Assembly (NCBI GenBank): GCA_036501625.1
Contig: DASXZY010000008.1
Span: forward strand, 124,001 to 188,000
Length of the DNA stretch: 64,000 nucleotides
Direction: 5' to 3'
DNA from: Palsa-1400 sp036501625
GTDB lineage: Bacteria > Verrucomicrobiota > Verrucomicrobiia > Limisphaerales > Palsa-1400
A model generated the notes under the pieces. The model did not search any database and was not told where the DNA came from. It saw nothing but the letters and a program-made list of their open reading frames with translations. Below, in pieces: positions 15,980 to 25,038 of this stretch (its first letter is position 1; each line of letters starts with the position of its first letter). The position numbers and the translations under genes are program-made.

Positions 15980-17778
15980 GCGTCACCTTTTGCGGCAAGC
16001 GGCTGCCGTTTGATCTGGCGCAGGCGCTGGACTTCGGCCAGGCATTCGGCTTGGCCGGACTCCGGCAGCTCCGGCGAGGCCAGGCGCGCGTGAAGCGCCG
16101 CGATGCGGCGGTCAATGTGTTTGTCACGCAGCCGCTTGATGGCGCCGTCGCGCTCGCCGATTCCTTTCAAGTTTGACTCGACGGGCGCCGCCCTTTTGTC
16201 GGACACAACATCGGTAATCAGGCTGGCCCATTGGGGATTCTCCAATTGCGAGAGCCATCCGGCCAATCCCGGCCATGCTTCCATGTTCAACCGTTGCGCG
16301 ATAATCTCCCGCACCAACGGACTTTCCACCCACTCCAATTCCAAATGCGCCGCGACCCATTCAACATGCTCGTCGCTGTCAAGAACTAAGCGCAAAAGCC
16401 ATCGGTCTTGCGCCGGAACTTCGCTCTGCTCTGGCGCGCTTTCGGCGGCTTCCTCCGGCTCGGCCGCCGGCGCGCGCCCGCCTTTTTTAAACTCCTGCCG
16501 CACCGCTTCGGCTGAGACGCCCAGGCGGATGGCCGTTTTCTGCGCGTAAGTATCGCGCAGGACTTCGTTCGCCGTTTTGCGCAATGCCTCGGCCATGCCC
16601 TCGGTGATGGCGCGGCGGCCGCGGTCGGTGGCCGCATCGTTCTGCGCGCACAACCGGTCAAGATAATAGTCGAAGAAGCCGCGGGCGTTTTCGATCAGGC
16701 TGGCGAACGCGGGGCCGCCCATTTCCTTGATGAAACTGTCCGGGTCGTGCGGGGCCGGCACCGCCGCCACGCGAATGGCCAGGCCCGATGCGAGCAAACT
16801 GTCCAACGAACGGACGGCCGCGCTCTGGCCGGCATTGTCCGAGTCAAAGCACAGCACGACTTCGTCCACGTAACGCTTGAGGATGCGGGTGTGATCGGCC
16901 GTGAGGGCCGTCCCTTGCGGGGCCACGATATTCTTGACGCCTGACATGTAACACGCGATCAGGTCAAGCTGCCCCTCGCAGACGACGGCGCGATGGGTGT
17001 CAAGCAGGGCCCGTTTGGATTTGTCGAGGCCGAACATGACCTTGCCCTTGGTGAAGATAGGCGTTTCAGGCGAGTTGACGTACTTGGCCGTCTTTTCATC
17101 CCCCGACAAGACTCGCCCGCTGAAGGCGGCCACGCGGCCTTGCTCGTCGCAGATCGGGAAAATAAGCCGGCCGCGAAAGCGGTCATAATAATGATCGCCG
17201 CCTTCCTTTCGAACGACCAGGCCCGCCTGCTCCATCAACGGCAATTCGTAATGTTTGCTCTTGGCCCAATTGACCGTGTCATCCCAGGCATCGGGCGCGG
17301 CGCCCAGGCGGAAAAGCCGCACAGCTTCGGCCGAGACACCCCGGCGCTCCAGATAATCGCGCGCCAATTGCCCGCCTTCGCCGGCAGCCAGCGCGGCCTG
17401 CCAGCGCTGGGTGATTTGCTCGTGGATTTGGAAGAGGCGGTCCTTGACGTGGCGCGTTTCGGAAGCGCCGGGCTGGTTCTCCGTCTCGAGGGGAATGCGC
17501 GCGCGTTCGGCCAGGCGGCGGACGGCGTCGGGGAAATCGACGTTCTCGTATTCTCTGACAAACGCGAACACGTCCCCGCCTTTGTGGCAGCCGAAGCAAT
17601 GAAAGATTTGCTTCTGCGCGTTGACGTTGAAGCTGGGCGACTTCTCCCGGTGGAACGGGCACAACGCGACAAAGTTGGCTCCGTTCCGTTTCAACGGGAT
17701 GTACCCGCCGATGACATCAACGATGTCGCTGGCCGCCCGAATTTGCTCGAGCGTGGCGGGAGAAAAGAAGCCACCCAT
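15976..17778 (-). CDS. dnaG: DNA primase
   Basis: DnaG makes the RNA primers of replication. The 600-residue length is normal. The N-terminal zinc ribbon reads CPFHREKSPSFN and then CFGCHKGGDVFAFV (C-H-C-C, residues 41-76). The RNA polymerase core with TOPRIM fold follows: VVCEGQLDLIACY supplies the catalytic Glu and CFDSDNAGQSA supplies the DxD. The C-terminal third, which would bind the helicase, is poorly conserved. The gene is upstream of a ferredoxin and is not next to rpoD here. The stop overlaps the ferredoxin start. Confidence 0.95.
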   Translation of the reverse strand: MGGFFSPATLEQIRAASDIVDVIGGYIPLKRNGANFVALCPFHREKSPSFNVNAQKQIFHCFGCHKGGDVFAFVREYENVDFPDAVRRLAERARIPLETENQPGASETRHVKDRLFQIHEQITQRWQAALAAGEGGQLARDYLERRGVSAEAVRLFRLGAAPDAWDDTVNWAKSKHYELPLMEQAGLVVRKEGGDHYYDRFRGRLIFPICDEQGRVAAFSGRVLSGDEKTAKYVNSPETPIFTKGKVMFGLDKSKRALLDTHRAVVCEGQLDLIACYMSGVKNIVAPQGTALTADHTRILKRYVDEVVLCFDSDNAGQSAAVRSLDSLLASGLAIRVAAVPAPHDPDSFIKEMGGPAFASLIENARGFFDYYLDRLCAQNDAATDRGRRAITEGMAEALRKTANEVLRDTYAQKTAIRLGVSAEAVRQEFKKGGRAPAAEPEEAAESAPEQSEVPAQDRWLLRLVLDSDEHVEWVAAHLELEWVESPLVREIIAQRLNMEAWPGLAGWLSQLENPQWASLITDVVSDKRAAPVESNLKGIGERDGAIKRLRDKHIDRRIAALHARLASPELPESGQAECLAEVQRLRQIKRQPLAAKGDA

Positions 17779-17795
17779 AATCGGGCGGCATGGTG

Positions 17796-18473
17796 CTATC
17801 TTTTGCTGGGCTGGGCAAGAATTTGGTCGATGGTGTCGTTTCTTCGCTGAGCCAAAGTGGGGACTTGCTTGGACGGCGCCACCGTCTCGGAAGCGATCAG
17901 GACTCGCTTAAGGTGGCCCTCCACCAATTTTCCAGTGACGGATTTAAAAAGGACGTCCTGTTGCAGTTCGCCGTAGGTTGGGAAACGGATGTCGGAGAAA
18001 TTGGCGGCTTGAAACTTCTCGGTCTGAGCGAGTTCAGCGGCGGTTTCGACTCGCGAGTTCATCAGAGACATGCCGACGAGCAACATGCAGGCAAATCGGA
18101 TCACTCCGGCCGTCATGCCGAGGTAAAATTCTGCCCGGCCAAAAGGGTCTTTTTCGACCAATTTTTCCCCGAGCATCTGCTTGATCCACAAGTAAAGAAC
18201 ATGGACCCCGACGGCGATCAGCAGGTACGCCGTGACGCACGACCACAGGGTGGTGAACATGGCGTAGTGCTTCACCAATTGGCTGAAGGGCCAATAGAAT
18301 ACCCCCGCCAGCACGACGATGCCCAGCCATTGCAGGAGCGGAAGCATCTCTTGCGACATGCCCCGCTTGCGCCCCACGAAGAGTCCAATAATGAGCCAGA
18401 CCAGGACAACTATGTCAAAATAATTGAAAGTCGCCTGCTTCAGAACCGGCCCCAATGCGGCCACGTGTATCAT
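17796..18473 (-). CDS. CvpA family membrane protein
   Basis: This 225-residue protein has about four predicted transmembrane helices (TFNYFDIVVLVWLIIGLFVG, then LQWLGIVVLAGVF, CVTAYLLIAVGVHVL and GMTAGVIRFACMLLVG) and a cytoplasmic C-terminal tail. This matches the CvpA/colicin V production family, whose molecular role in envelope function is not fully known. The GRKRGMSQE motif after the first helix is characteristic. I chose the ATG at 18473; a TTG at 18491 is the upstream alternative. The gene is 17 bp upstream of dnaG and shares its strand. Confidence 0.75.
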   Translation of the reverse strand: MIHVAALGPVLKQATFNYFDIVVLVWLIIGLFVGRKRGMSQEMLPLLQWLGIVVLAGVFYWPFSQLVKHYAMFTTLWSCVTAYLLIAVGVHVLYLWIKQMLGEKLVEKDPFGRAEFYLGMTAGVIRFACMLLVGMSLMNSRVETAAELAQTEKFQAANFSDIRFPTYGELQQDVLFKSVTGKLVEGHLKRVLIASETVAPSKQVPTLAQRRNDTIDQILAQPSKR

Positions 18474-18514
18474 ACGTTCGATACATAGCAAGTTCCTTGC
18501 CGTCCGCGAAAAAC

Positions 18515-18994
18515 TTAGTCCACTTTGACGGGAAAGTTCGTTTCGGCCTCGCCGCGCGCGCCTTTGAAACTAAGCGTCGCCATCCACTGCCCGGCTAAGG
18601 CGGGATCCAGGGTCGTGCGGTATTGGCCGGAGGTGGCCGTGCGCATGACGGCGCCGCGGCTGTGCAAGACCGAGCCGGGCATCTTCAAGACCAGCAGGAA
18701 GGATACCTCGCCCGGATCGACCAGGTTGCTGTTGGCGTCGCGGAACTCGATGAACAAGTCGTTGCCCGCGGCGTGCAGGCCGTTGCCCTGGGCGAAGAGG
18801 CGGGCGTCCAATCCCCCAATCTTAACTGCCGCGAATGGCTCGGTGGAGATTTTGCGGACGGGCGGCGGCTGGTGCGTCATGCGCCTGTAACCTAAATAGC
18901 CGCACAGGCCCAACACGAACAGCACCGGCAGGGCATATAAGACCTTCAGCAGGATGCGAACGCTCCGGGCGCCGCTGGACGCTGGCGCGGTCAC
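18515..18994 (-). CDS. Membrane-anchored FixH/YtkA-like domain protein
   Basis: The 159-residue protein has a single transmembrane helix near the N-terminus (VLYALPVLFVLGLCGYLGY) and an extracytoplasmic beta-rich domain. Motifs such as NDLFIEFRDANSN, VSFLLVLKMPGSVL and AGQWMATLSFKG match YtkA/FixH-like domains, which occur in copper handling and oxidase assembly in other bacteria. The start is the GTG at 18994, which overlaps the esterase TGA (GTGA) and gives a normal topology; a longer TTG start at 19024 would overlap the esterase by 34 bp. The exact substrate is unknown. Confidence 0.65.
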   Translation of the reverse strand: MTAPASSGARSVRILLKVLYALPVLFVLGLCGYLGYRRMTHQPPPVRKISTEPFAAVKIGGLDARLFAQGNGLHAAGNDLFIEFRDANSNLVDPGEVSFLLVLKMPGSVLHSRGAVMRTATSGQYRTTLDPALAGQWMATLSFKGARGEAETNFPVKVD

Positions 18995-19956
18995 GGCTGG
19001 CTCGGACTGGCATAGCCTTGCCAAAGCCAGGACAGGGCTTCCGGCAACGTCTGGCCGACGGCTTTGCGATCAACGTGCCCGGCGCCCCGGCAAAAAGTGT
19101 ATTCGCACTGGCAACCTTTTGCCTGGAGGACGGCCGCCATGCGCTGGTTGGCCAGGACCCAATTGTGAAACGACGCTTCGTCCCGGTTCCAGCCATTGTC
19201 CTTCTCCCCGACTTGCAGCCATACGCGCAATGGCTTTGGAGCGCTTTGGGAGATCAAGTGTTCGTGATACTCCCACGCGCCATGCGGCGACTCCGGGTTT
19301 GCGGGCGATTGTTGATTGACAAACGTGCCGGAATAACTGAGCACCCGCCGGTAGAGTTCGGGATGAAACCACGCCATCGTGAAGGCACAGGCGGCGCCGG
19401 AGCTTCCGCCCATGGCGGCCCGGCCGTTGGGATCGGCCGTGAACTTGACATGATAATCCGTCTCGATCTTTGGAAGCACTTCCTGTTCGATGAACATCGC
19501 GTACTTGCCGGAAACCGTGTCGTATTCCAAACCGCGCTCGCTGCCCTTGCCGTCGCCGCCGCCGGAATTGATCATGACCGCGATCATGGCGGGCAGGCGG
19601 CGCTCATTAATCATATTGTCCAGCACCGTGGCCAGGCGGTTGGTATAGCCCTTGCCATCCTGCACCACGATGAACGGCGCGGGTGTGCCGGGCACATATT
19701 GTCTGGGCACATAGACCCAGACACCGCGCTCGTAAGGCCCAGTCAGGCCGGGATAAAATTTGCTGTCTTCCGACCGAAGGGTGAACGCATGAATGGCGCC
19801 CTTGGGCACTCCATCGCGCGCGGACACTTCCGGAGCGTTGGTGTAGCCAGGCCCAATCGTAAAATTTGAATTGACACCCGGCTGGCGCGCGGGGCACCGC
19901 TGAGCGGCGGCCACGGCGGCGACCGCCAGCGCGGCGGCAACATGCTTTTTGAACAT
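18991..19956 (-). CDS. Secreted esterase, enterochelin esterase-like alpha/beta hydrolase
   Basis: This 321-residue protein is probably an exported esterase. The signal peptide is MFKKHVAAALAVAAVAAA. The hydrolase fold shows DSKFYPG and GVWVYVPRQYV near the start, AMIAVMINSGGGD, the serine nucleophile in MGGSSGAACAF (GxSxG), an acidic residue region VGEKDNGWN, and a likely catalytic His in GAGHVDRKA. This set resembles enterochelin or feruloyl esterases of the Esterase family. The ATG at 19956 gives the clean signal peptide; a TTG at 19992 is the longer option. The substrate, possibly a siderophore, a plant ester or an oligosaccharide ester, is not known. Confidence 0.8.
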   Translation of the reverse strand: MFKKHVAAALAVAAVAAAQRCPARQPGVNSNFTIGPGYTNAPEVSARDGVPKGAIHAFTLRSEDSKFYPGLTGPYERGVWVYVPRQYVPGTPAPFIVVQDGKGYTNRLATVLDNMINERRLPAMIAVMINSGGGDGKGSERGLEYDTVSGKYAMFIEQEVLPKIETDYHVKFTADPNGRAAMGGSSGAACAFTMAWFHPELYRRVLSYSGTFVNQQSPANPESPHGAWEYHEHLISQSAPKPLRVWLQVGEKDNGWNRDEASFHNWVLANQRMAAVLQAKGCQCEYTFCRGAGHVDRKAVGQTLPEALSWLWQGYASPSQP

Positions 19957-20091
19957 GGGCAAAATTCTACCCGCCGCGGCGGCGCGCAACAAGTTGAATA
20001 AACCGGTGTTTGAATTCGTTGAACAAAGAGAAGCGCGGTGATGTCAGATGAGACATGATGGAAGCAAAATGAAACAGGAAGGCAGAACATT

Positions 20092-20541
20092 ATGCAGTCC
20101 AATGATCCTTATCAAATCAACGTCCTCCTAGCCTACGACAGCGCCCAGACTCGCAGCGCCATCGTCGGCATGTTCGACCGAATCTCCAGCCACCTGCGCG
20201 ACAAGAAGATTTTTAACGTCAACGCTTTCCGCTTCGGCCTGCTGGAACGGGCGGATCGTTTCCATTTGATGGCCTCCAGCGCGAGCGCGGAGCTGGTCAT
20301 GGTCGCTTTTGGCGACTCCGGCGTGCCCGGGGCCGGGCTGCTGAGCTGGCTGGAATCCTGGGCGGAACAACATGCCGGCCAGGACTCGGCGCTGGGCTTC
20401 CTGCCGGTCGGCGCCATCGCGGGCGAGCCGGTGCGGCGGATGGTGCGGGCGCTGGGGAGCATCGCGGCGCGGCATGGCTTGCGCTTCATCTGCGGCGGGC
20501 AAGGCGAGGACGGATTGGCGGGGCTGGCCCTGCCGGCCTGA
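20092..20541 (+). CDS. Hypothetical protein, 149 residues
   Basis: I do not recognise a family. It is a soluble, compact protein with a good ribosome-binding sequence (AGGAAGG, about 10 bp before the ATG). It begins MQSNDPYQINVLLAYDSAQT and carries a GxxGxGLLSWLESWAEQ helix and a C-terminal GLRFICGGQGEDGLAGL. The first 40 residues, with an LLAYDSAQTRSAI motif, faintly suggest a response-regulator or ANTAR-like beginning, but the acidic pocket is absent. It stands alone: the upstream esterase is divergent and the downstream prfC is convergent, ending 13 bp away. Function unknown. Confidence 0.6.
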   Translation: MQSNDPYQINVLLAYDSAQTRSAIVGMFDRISSHLRDKKIFNVNAFRFGLLERADRFHLMASSASAELVMVAFGDSGVPGAGLLSWLESWAEQHAGQDSALGFLPVGAIAGEPVRRMVRALGSIAARHGLRFICGGQGEDGLAGLALPA

Positions 20542-20554
20542 CTTGTCAAACTAA

Positions 20555-22150
20555 TTATAGTTGTCTGGCGGACGCGGCCGCAAGCGCCACTTTCGGATGG
20601 GTCTGCGCGAAGTAATTGGCCGACCAATCGTTGGCGAACAATATGACGGGGTTCTGGCTCATGTCAAAACCCAGCCGCGCGCCGGTCGGCAGGGAAAGCG
20701 CGTCCAGTTCCGGTTCCGTCAGGCCGGGCGCCAGCCAGCGCACGACCGTCCAGGGCGCCGCCTCCAGGCGCGAGGCCGCGCCGTATTCGCTTTCCAGCCG
20801 GAATTGCACGACTTCAAATTGCAAAGGCCCGACCGCCGCAAGCAACGGAGACTTGGTCGCGGCGTTGCGCACTTGCACCACCTGCACGACGCCTTCCTGC
20901 AACAATTGATCCACGCCGGTGCGAAATTGTTTGTGCTTGGCCGTGTTCGGGTTGTGCAGCCAGGAAAATGCTTCCGGCGTGAAGCGCGGCATTTCGGGGT
21001 ACACGATTTGCGGGTCGGTCGTCAGAGTGTCGCCGATGCCGAAATCGGCGTGGCCGACCAGCCCGATAATGTCGCCGGGCCATGCTTCGTCGATGACTTC
21101 CCGCGCGTTTCCAAAAAGTTTGTGCGAACTTGACAGGCGCACTTTTTTGCCCGTGCGCGGATGCAGCACGGCCATGTCGCGCTCAAATTTTCCCGAACAG
21201 ACGCGGACAAAAGCGATGCGATCGCGATGGCGCGGATCCATGTTGGCCTGGATTTTGAAAATGAATCCGGAAAAGGCCGGATTTTCGGGAGCGATTTCCA
21301 AGCCGCGCGCGGCGCGCGTTTTGGGCGGAGGCGCGTGGGCCAGAAAATGATCGAGCAAGAGTTGGACGCCGAAATTGTTCAAGCCGCTGCCGAAAAATAC
21401 CGGCGTGGCCTTGCCCGCCAGCACCGCTTCGGGCGAGAGAGCTTCGCCCGCGCCATCGAGCATGGCCAATTCCTCGGCGACAGCGGAAAATGTCTCGGCA
21501 GAGAGCCGCTCGCGAATGATGGGATCGTCAAAACCGCCCACGGAAACCGGCGCGCGAAATTGGCCGCCGATGGTGCGCTCAAACAAATGCACTTGCCGGC
21601 TGGGGCGGTCAAAAACGCCCTGAAACTCGAAGCCGGTGCCGATGGGCCAGTTGACAGGAAACGCGGCCAGGCCCAGCACGCGCTCCAATTCATCCAGCAA
21701 CGAGAGCGGAGCGCGCATGGGGCGGTCGCACTTGTTGATGAAAGTGAAGATGGGCACGCCGCGCTGCCGGCACACTTCAAAGAGCTTGAGCGTCTGGCTT
21801 TCGATGCCTTTGCCGGCGTCGATGACCATTACGACGGAATCGACGGCGGTCAGGACTCGGTAGGTGTCCTCCGAGAAATCCTTGTGGCCGGGCGTGTCAA
21901 GAAGGTTTATGCGGCAGCCGCCGTAATCGAATTGCAGCACGGTGGAACTGATCGAAATGCCGCGCTTGCGCTCGAGTTCCATCCAGTCGGACGTGGTGGC
22001 GCGCTGCTGTTTGCGGGCCGTGACCGAGCCGGCCAATTGGACGGCCCCGCCATAGAGCAGGAGCTTTTCCGTCAGCGTCGTTTTGCCGGCATCCGGGTGG
22101 GAGATGATGGCAAACGTGCGGCGTTTCTGGATTTCGTGAGCAATGTCCAT
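20555..22150 (-). CDS. prfC: Peptide chain release factor 3
   Basis: RF3 is a GTPase that removes RF1/RF2 from the ribosome after termination. The 531-residue protein has the GTPase motifs SHPDAGKTTLTEKLL (G1), the G2 region with RGISISSTVLQFDY, DTPGHKDFSEDTYR (G3) and NKCDRP (G4), then the beta-barrel domain with FIFKIQANMDPRHRDR and a C-terminal EF-G-like domain. The start MDIAHEIQKRRTFAI at 22150 fits the family; a much longer upstream frame has no family match and is rejected. It stands 151 bp downstream of lpd on the same strand and is probably expressed on its own or as a read-through gene. Confidence 0.93.
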   Translation of the reverse strand: MDIAHEIQKRRTFAIISHPDAGKTTLTEKLLLYGGAVQLAGSVTARKQQRATTSDWMELERKRGISISSTVLQFDYGGCRINLLDTPGHKDFSEDTYRVLTAVDSVVMVIDAGKGIESQTLKLFEVCRQRGVPIFTFINKCDRPMRAPLSLLDELERVLGLAAFPVNWPIGTGFEFQGVFDRPSRQVHLFERTIGGQFRAPVSVGGFDDPIIRERLSAETFSAVAEELAMLDGAGEALSPEAVLAGKATPVFFGSGLNNFGVQLLLDHFLAHAPPPKTRAARGLEIAPENPAFSGFIFKIQANMDPRHRDRIAFVRVCSGKFERDMAVLHPRTGKKVRLSSSHKLFGNAREVIDEAWPGDIIGLVGHADFGIGDTLTTDPQIVYPEMPRFTPEAFSWLHNPNTAKHKQFRTGVDQLLQEGVVQVVQVRNAATKSPLLAAVGPLQFEVVQFRLESEYGAASRLEAAPWTVVRWLAPGLTEPELDALSLPTGARLGFDMSQNPVILFANDWSANYFAQTHPKVALAAASARQL

Positions 22151-22301
22151 GTTCTCAAGGAGGCGCCTTATGCACCCCGAAAACGCCCCCGGGCTCGGCC
22201 GGACCCCCGCCCTGTCAAGACAACTTTTTCGCACGCAATAGGATAGGAAGGGCGAGACTTCCGCCGAGCCATCCCTCCTGTCAAATTCATTCTTGCTCCG
22301 G

Positions 22302-23726
22302 TCATTCTTCCCGTTTCTTCGGCGCGAAGGTGTGGGTCGAGAATCCGTAAAAGGCTTCCGCTGATTCCATGATTGTTTCCGACAACGTCGGATGCGGGTG
22401 GACGGACTCCGCCAGGTCGCGAACGGTGGCGCCCATTTCCATGGCAACCACGCCTTCGGCGATCAACTCCCCTGCCCCGTGGCCAACGATGCCCACGCCA
22501 ATGACGCGCTCGGTGGCGGAATCGACGATCAATTTGGTCAGGCCATCGGGACGGTCGTAGGTCAAGGCGCGGCCGGAGGCGGCCCACGGGAATTTGGCCA
22601 CTTCGAACTCCATGTTTTTGGCGCGGGCCTCGGCTTCGGTCACGCCGGCCCAGGCCAATTCAGGGTCCGTAAAAACGACGGCTGGGATAATGACGCCGGC
22701 CGCGGTGGCCGGTTCGCCAACAATAGTCTCGACAGCGACGCGGGCCTCCTTGCTGGCCTTGTGCGCCAGCATGACGCCGCCGGCAATGTCGCCGATGGCG
22801 AAGAGCGCGGGATCAGCCGTTTCCATTTTATCGTTGACTTTGATGAATCCGCGCTCGTCCTGCTCGACCTTGGTGTTTTCCAGGCCCAAGTCATGGCAGC
22901 GCGGCGCGCGGCCAACGGACACCAGCACGCGGTCGTAAAGCTCCTCCTTCTCAACCTTGTCCGGCCCCTCAGTCACGACGCGGATTTTTTGGCCCTTGCT
23001 GGACATCTGCGTGACCTTGGTGTTGAAGCGAAGCTCGCGGAAATTTTTCTGCGCGTATTGCATGACCGGGCGAATCAAGTCGGCGTCCGCGCCTGTCAAG
23101 ATGCCCGCCAGCGCCTCGACCACAACGACTTTGCTGCCGAGGTTCGCATAGACGCTGCCCATTTCCATCCCGATGTAACCGCCGCCGATGACCAGGAAAT
23201 CCTGCGGAACCTCCTCGATTTCCAGCGCCTCGGTGGAAGTCATAATGCGCGGGTTTCCGAGGTCGAACACCTTGGGCATGGCCGGCTTGGAGCCGACCGC
23301 GATAATGGCCTTTTCGTAAATGACGGGTTGCTGGCCCTGCTCCGTCTCCACGCGCAACAACCGCGAACCCTCAAAAAAACCGCGCCCGGACAGCACCTGC
23401 ACGCCGCGTTTTTTGGCCAGGAAAGCGACGCCGCCGGAGAGCTTTTCCACAATGCCATTTTTCCAGGCGCGCAATTTGTTCAAATCAATCTGCGGCGGCC
23501 CAAAAGTGATGCCGCGATGGGCGGATTCGCTGGCCTCGTGAATCATTTTGGACGCATGCAACAGCGCCTTGGAAGGGATGCAGCCGCGGTTGAGGCAGAC
23601 ACCGCCCAATTTTTTATCCTGCTCGACGAGCAGGACTTTTTTGCCCAAATCGGCGGCGTAAAAGGCGGCCGCATAGCCGCCAGGGCCGGCGCCCAGAACA
23701 ACAATTTCAGTTTGAATTGGATCCAC
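22302..23726 (-). CDS. lpd: Dihydrolipoyl dehydrogenase (E3)
   Basis: E3 reoxidises dihydrolipoamide of the pyruvate dehydrogenase complex, passing electrons to NAD+. The 474-residue protein begins with the FAD Rossmann motif VVLGAGPGGYAAAF. It has the redox disulfide GGVCLNRGCIPSKALL, the NAD-binding GGGYIGMEMGSVYANLG near residue 180, and FAIGDIAGGVMLAHKAS. The C-terminal dimer interface contains the catalytic His in the HPHPTLSE motif. The start is a GTG at 23726, which directly precedes the MDPIQTEIVVLG sequence. It follows aceF by 16 bp, completing an aceE-aceF-lpd operon. Confidence 0.95.
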   Translation of the reverse strand: MDPIQTEIVVLGAGPGGYAAAFYAADLGKKVLLVEQDKKLGGVCLNRGCIPSKALLHASKMIHEASESAHRGITFGPPQIDLNKLRAWKNGIVEKLSGGVAFLAKKRGVQVLSGRGFFEGSRLLRVETEQGQQPVIYEKAIIAVGSKPAMPKVFDLGNPRIMTSTEALEIEEVPQDFLVIGGGYIGMEMGSVYANLGSKVVVVEALAGILTGADADLIRPVMQYAQKNFRELRFNTKVTQMSSKGQKIRVVTEGPDKVEKEELYDRVLVSVGRAPRCHDLGLENTKVEQDERGFIKVNDKMETADPALFAIGDIAGGVMLAHKASKEARVAVETIVGEPATAAGVIIPAVVFTDPELAWAGVTEAEARAKNMEFEVAKFPWAASGRALTYDRPDGLTKLIVDSATERVIGVGIVGHGAGELIAEGVVAMEMGATVRDLAESVHPHPTLSETIMESAEAFYGFSTHTFAPKKREE

Positions 23727-23742
23727 GGTAAATTTCAGCTTT

Positions 23743-25029
23743 CTATGCAGTGAGCAGTTTTTCGTCGAAGTTCTCGAACCCTTTGACCAAGGCGAGCATG
23801 AATTGCACGGCCGCGCCGCCGTCAATGACCCTGTGATCGTAGGACAATGCCAGCGGCAGCATCAGGCGCGCCTCGATTTTTCCCTCGCGCACGACGGCCT
23901 TCATCGCGCCCCGCCCCAGGCCGAGAATGGCCGTTTCGGGCCGGTTGATGATCGGCGTGAAATGCCCGCCGCCAATGCCGCCCTGATTGGAAAGGGTGAA
24001 CGAGCCGCCCTGCATTTCCTCGAGCGAAATTTTGCGGTCGCGCGTCTTGGCGGCGATTTCGTTCATTTCCTTGGAGATGGCCAGCAGATCTTTTTTGTCC
24101 ACGTCGCGCAGCACCGGCACGATCAAACCCTGCTCTGTATCCACGGCCAGGCCGAGGTGGACATACTCTTTATATATGACGTCATCGGAAGCCTCGTCCA
24201 GGCTGGTGTTGAAAACGGGGTGTTCGCGCAACGCGGCCGCCACGATCTTCAAGGCGAACGACGTAAGGGTCAAACGCGCGCCCTTCTTCTCGTAAGCGGC
24301 GGCGTGTTTCTTGCGCGAATCATTCAGCGCGGTGATGTCGGCATCGCCGAACTGGGTCACGCGCGGCGCGGATTGCCAGCTTTCGCTCATGTGGGAGGCG
24401 ATGGCCTTGCGCAACGCGGACATGGGCCGTTTGGTGACCGGCCCCCATTTGGCGAAATCAACGCGCGGCGCAGCCGGCTTGGATGGCGCCGAAGGCCGGG
24501 CGGCCGCGGCCTCGGTGGCGCGGCGTTGCAGGCGCTGGATGTAGGCCCGCACGTCTTCGATGACAATTCTTCCCCCGTTCTCGCTGCCCTGGATGCGCCG
24601 CAGGTCGATGCCCAATTGCCGCGCCATCCGCCGAATCGACGGCGAAGCGGCGGGCATGGGAGCATCGTCGGGAAGTTCCTCCCCGGCGGCTTCGGCGGCT
24701 TCGGGTTCTTCTTCAACCTTGGCCGGCGCTACGGCGCGTTTGGACGGGCGGGCGGCAGCTTTGGCCGGGGCGGCGGCTTGTTTGGCGGCCGGGGCCGCGC
24801 TGCCTTCCATGGAAAGGATGCTCTGGCCCACAGAGATTTTGTCTCCGACGGCTACCAGGATTTTTGTCACTTTGCCGGCGGAGGGGGCGGGCACGGGGGC
24901 GACCGCCTTGCCGGTTTCCAATTCAATGACACCCTGGCCTTTGGCGATTTGATCGCCTTCATGCACGAGGATGCCAACGACACTGCCGCTGTCCACGCCT
25001 TCTCCCAACGGAGGTAATTTCAAGTCCAT
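23743..25029 (-). CDS. aceF: Pyruvate dehydrogenase E2, dihydrolipoamide acetyltransferase
   Basis: E2 carries the lipoyl arm and transfers acetyl to CoA. The 428 residues hold one lipoyl domain (residues 1-77) with ELETGKAVAPV as the lipoyl-lysine site, an Ala/Pro/Lys linker, a peripheral subunit-binding domain (ASPSIRRMARQLGIDLRR, about 132-165) and a catalytic domain with SYDHRVIDGGAAVQF near the C-terminus. The single lipoyl domain is short compared with proteobacterial AceF. The lipoyl motif has ETGKA where many have ETDKA. It sits 9 bp after aceE and 16 bp before lpd. Confidence 0.93.
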   Translation of the reverse strand: MDLKLPPLGEGVDSGSVVGILVHEGDQIAKGQGVIELETGKAVAPVPAPSAGKVTKILVAVGDKISVGQSILSMEGSAAPAAKQAAAPAKAAARPSKRAVAPAKVEEEPEAAEAAGEELPDDAPMPAASPSIRRMARQLGIDLRRIQGSENGGRIVIEDVRAYIQRLQRRATEAAAARPSAPSKPAAPRVDFAKWGPVTKRPMSALRKAIASHMSESWQSAPRVTQFGDADITALNDSRKKHAAAYEKKGARLTLTSFALKIVAAALREHPVFNTSLDEASDDVIYKEYVHLGLAVDTEQGLIVPVLRDVDKKDLLAISKEMNEIAAKTRDRKISLEEMQGGSFTLSNQGGIGGGHFTPIINRPETAILGLGRGAMKAVVREGKIEARLMLPLALSYDHRVIDGGAAVQFMLALVKGFENFDEKLLTA

Positions 25030-25038
25030 AGAATTCGT

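Noticed and set aside
20041..20091. Possible small RNA or attenuator before the 149-residue gene
   Set aside because: Only short imperfect stems; the RBS is the single clear signal.
22392..23753. 453-residue frame opposite lpd
   Set aside because: The minus strand encodes a complete dihydrolipoyl dehydrogenase; the opposite frame is a shadow.
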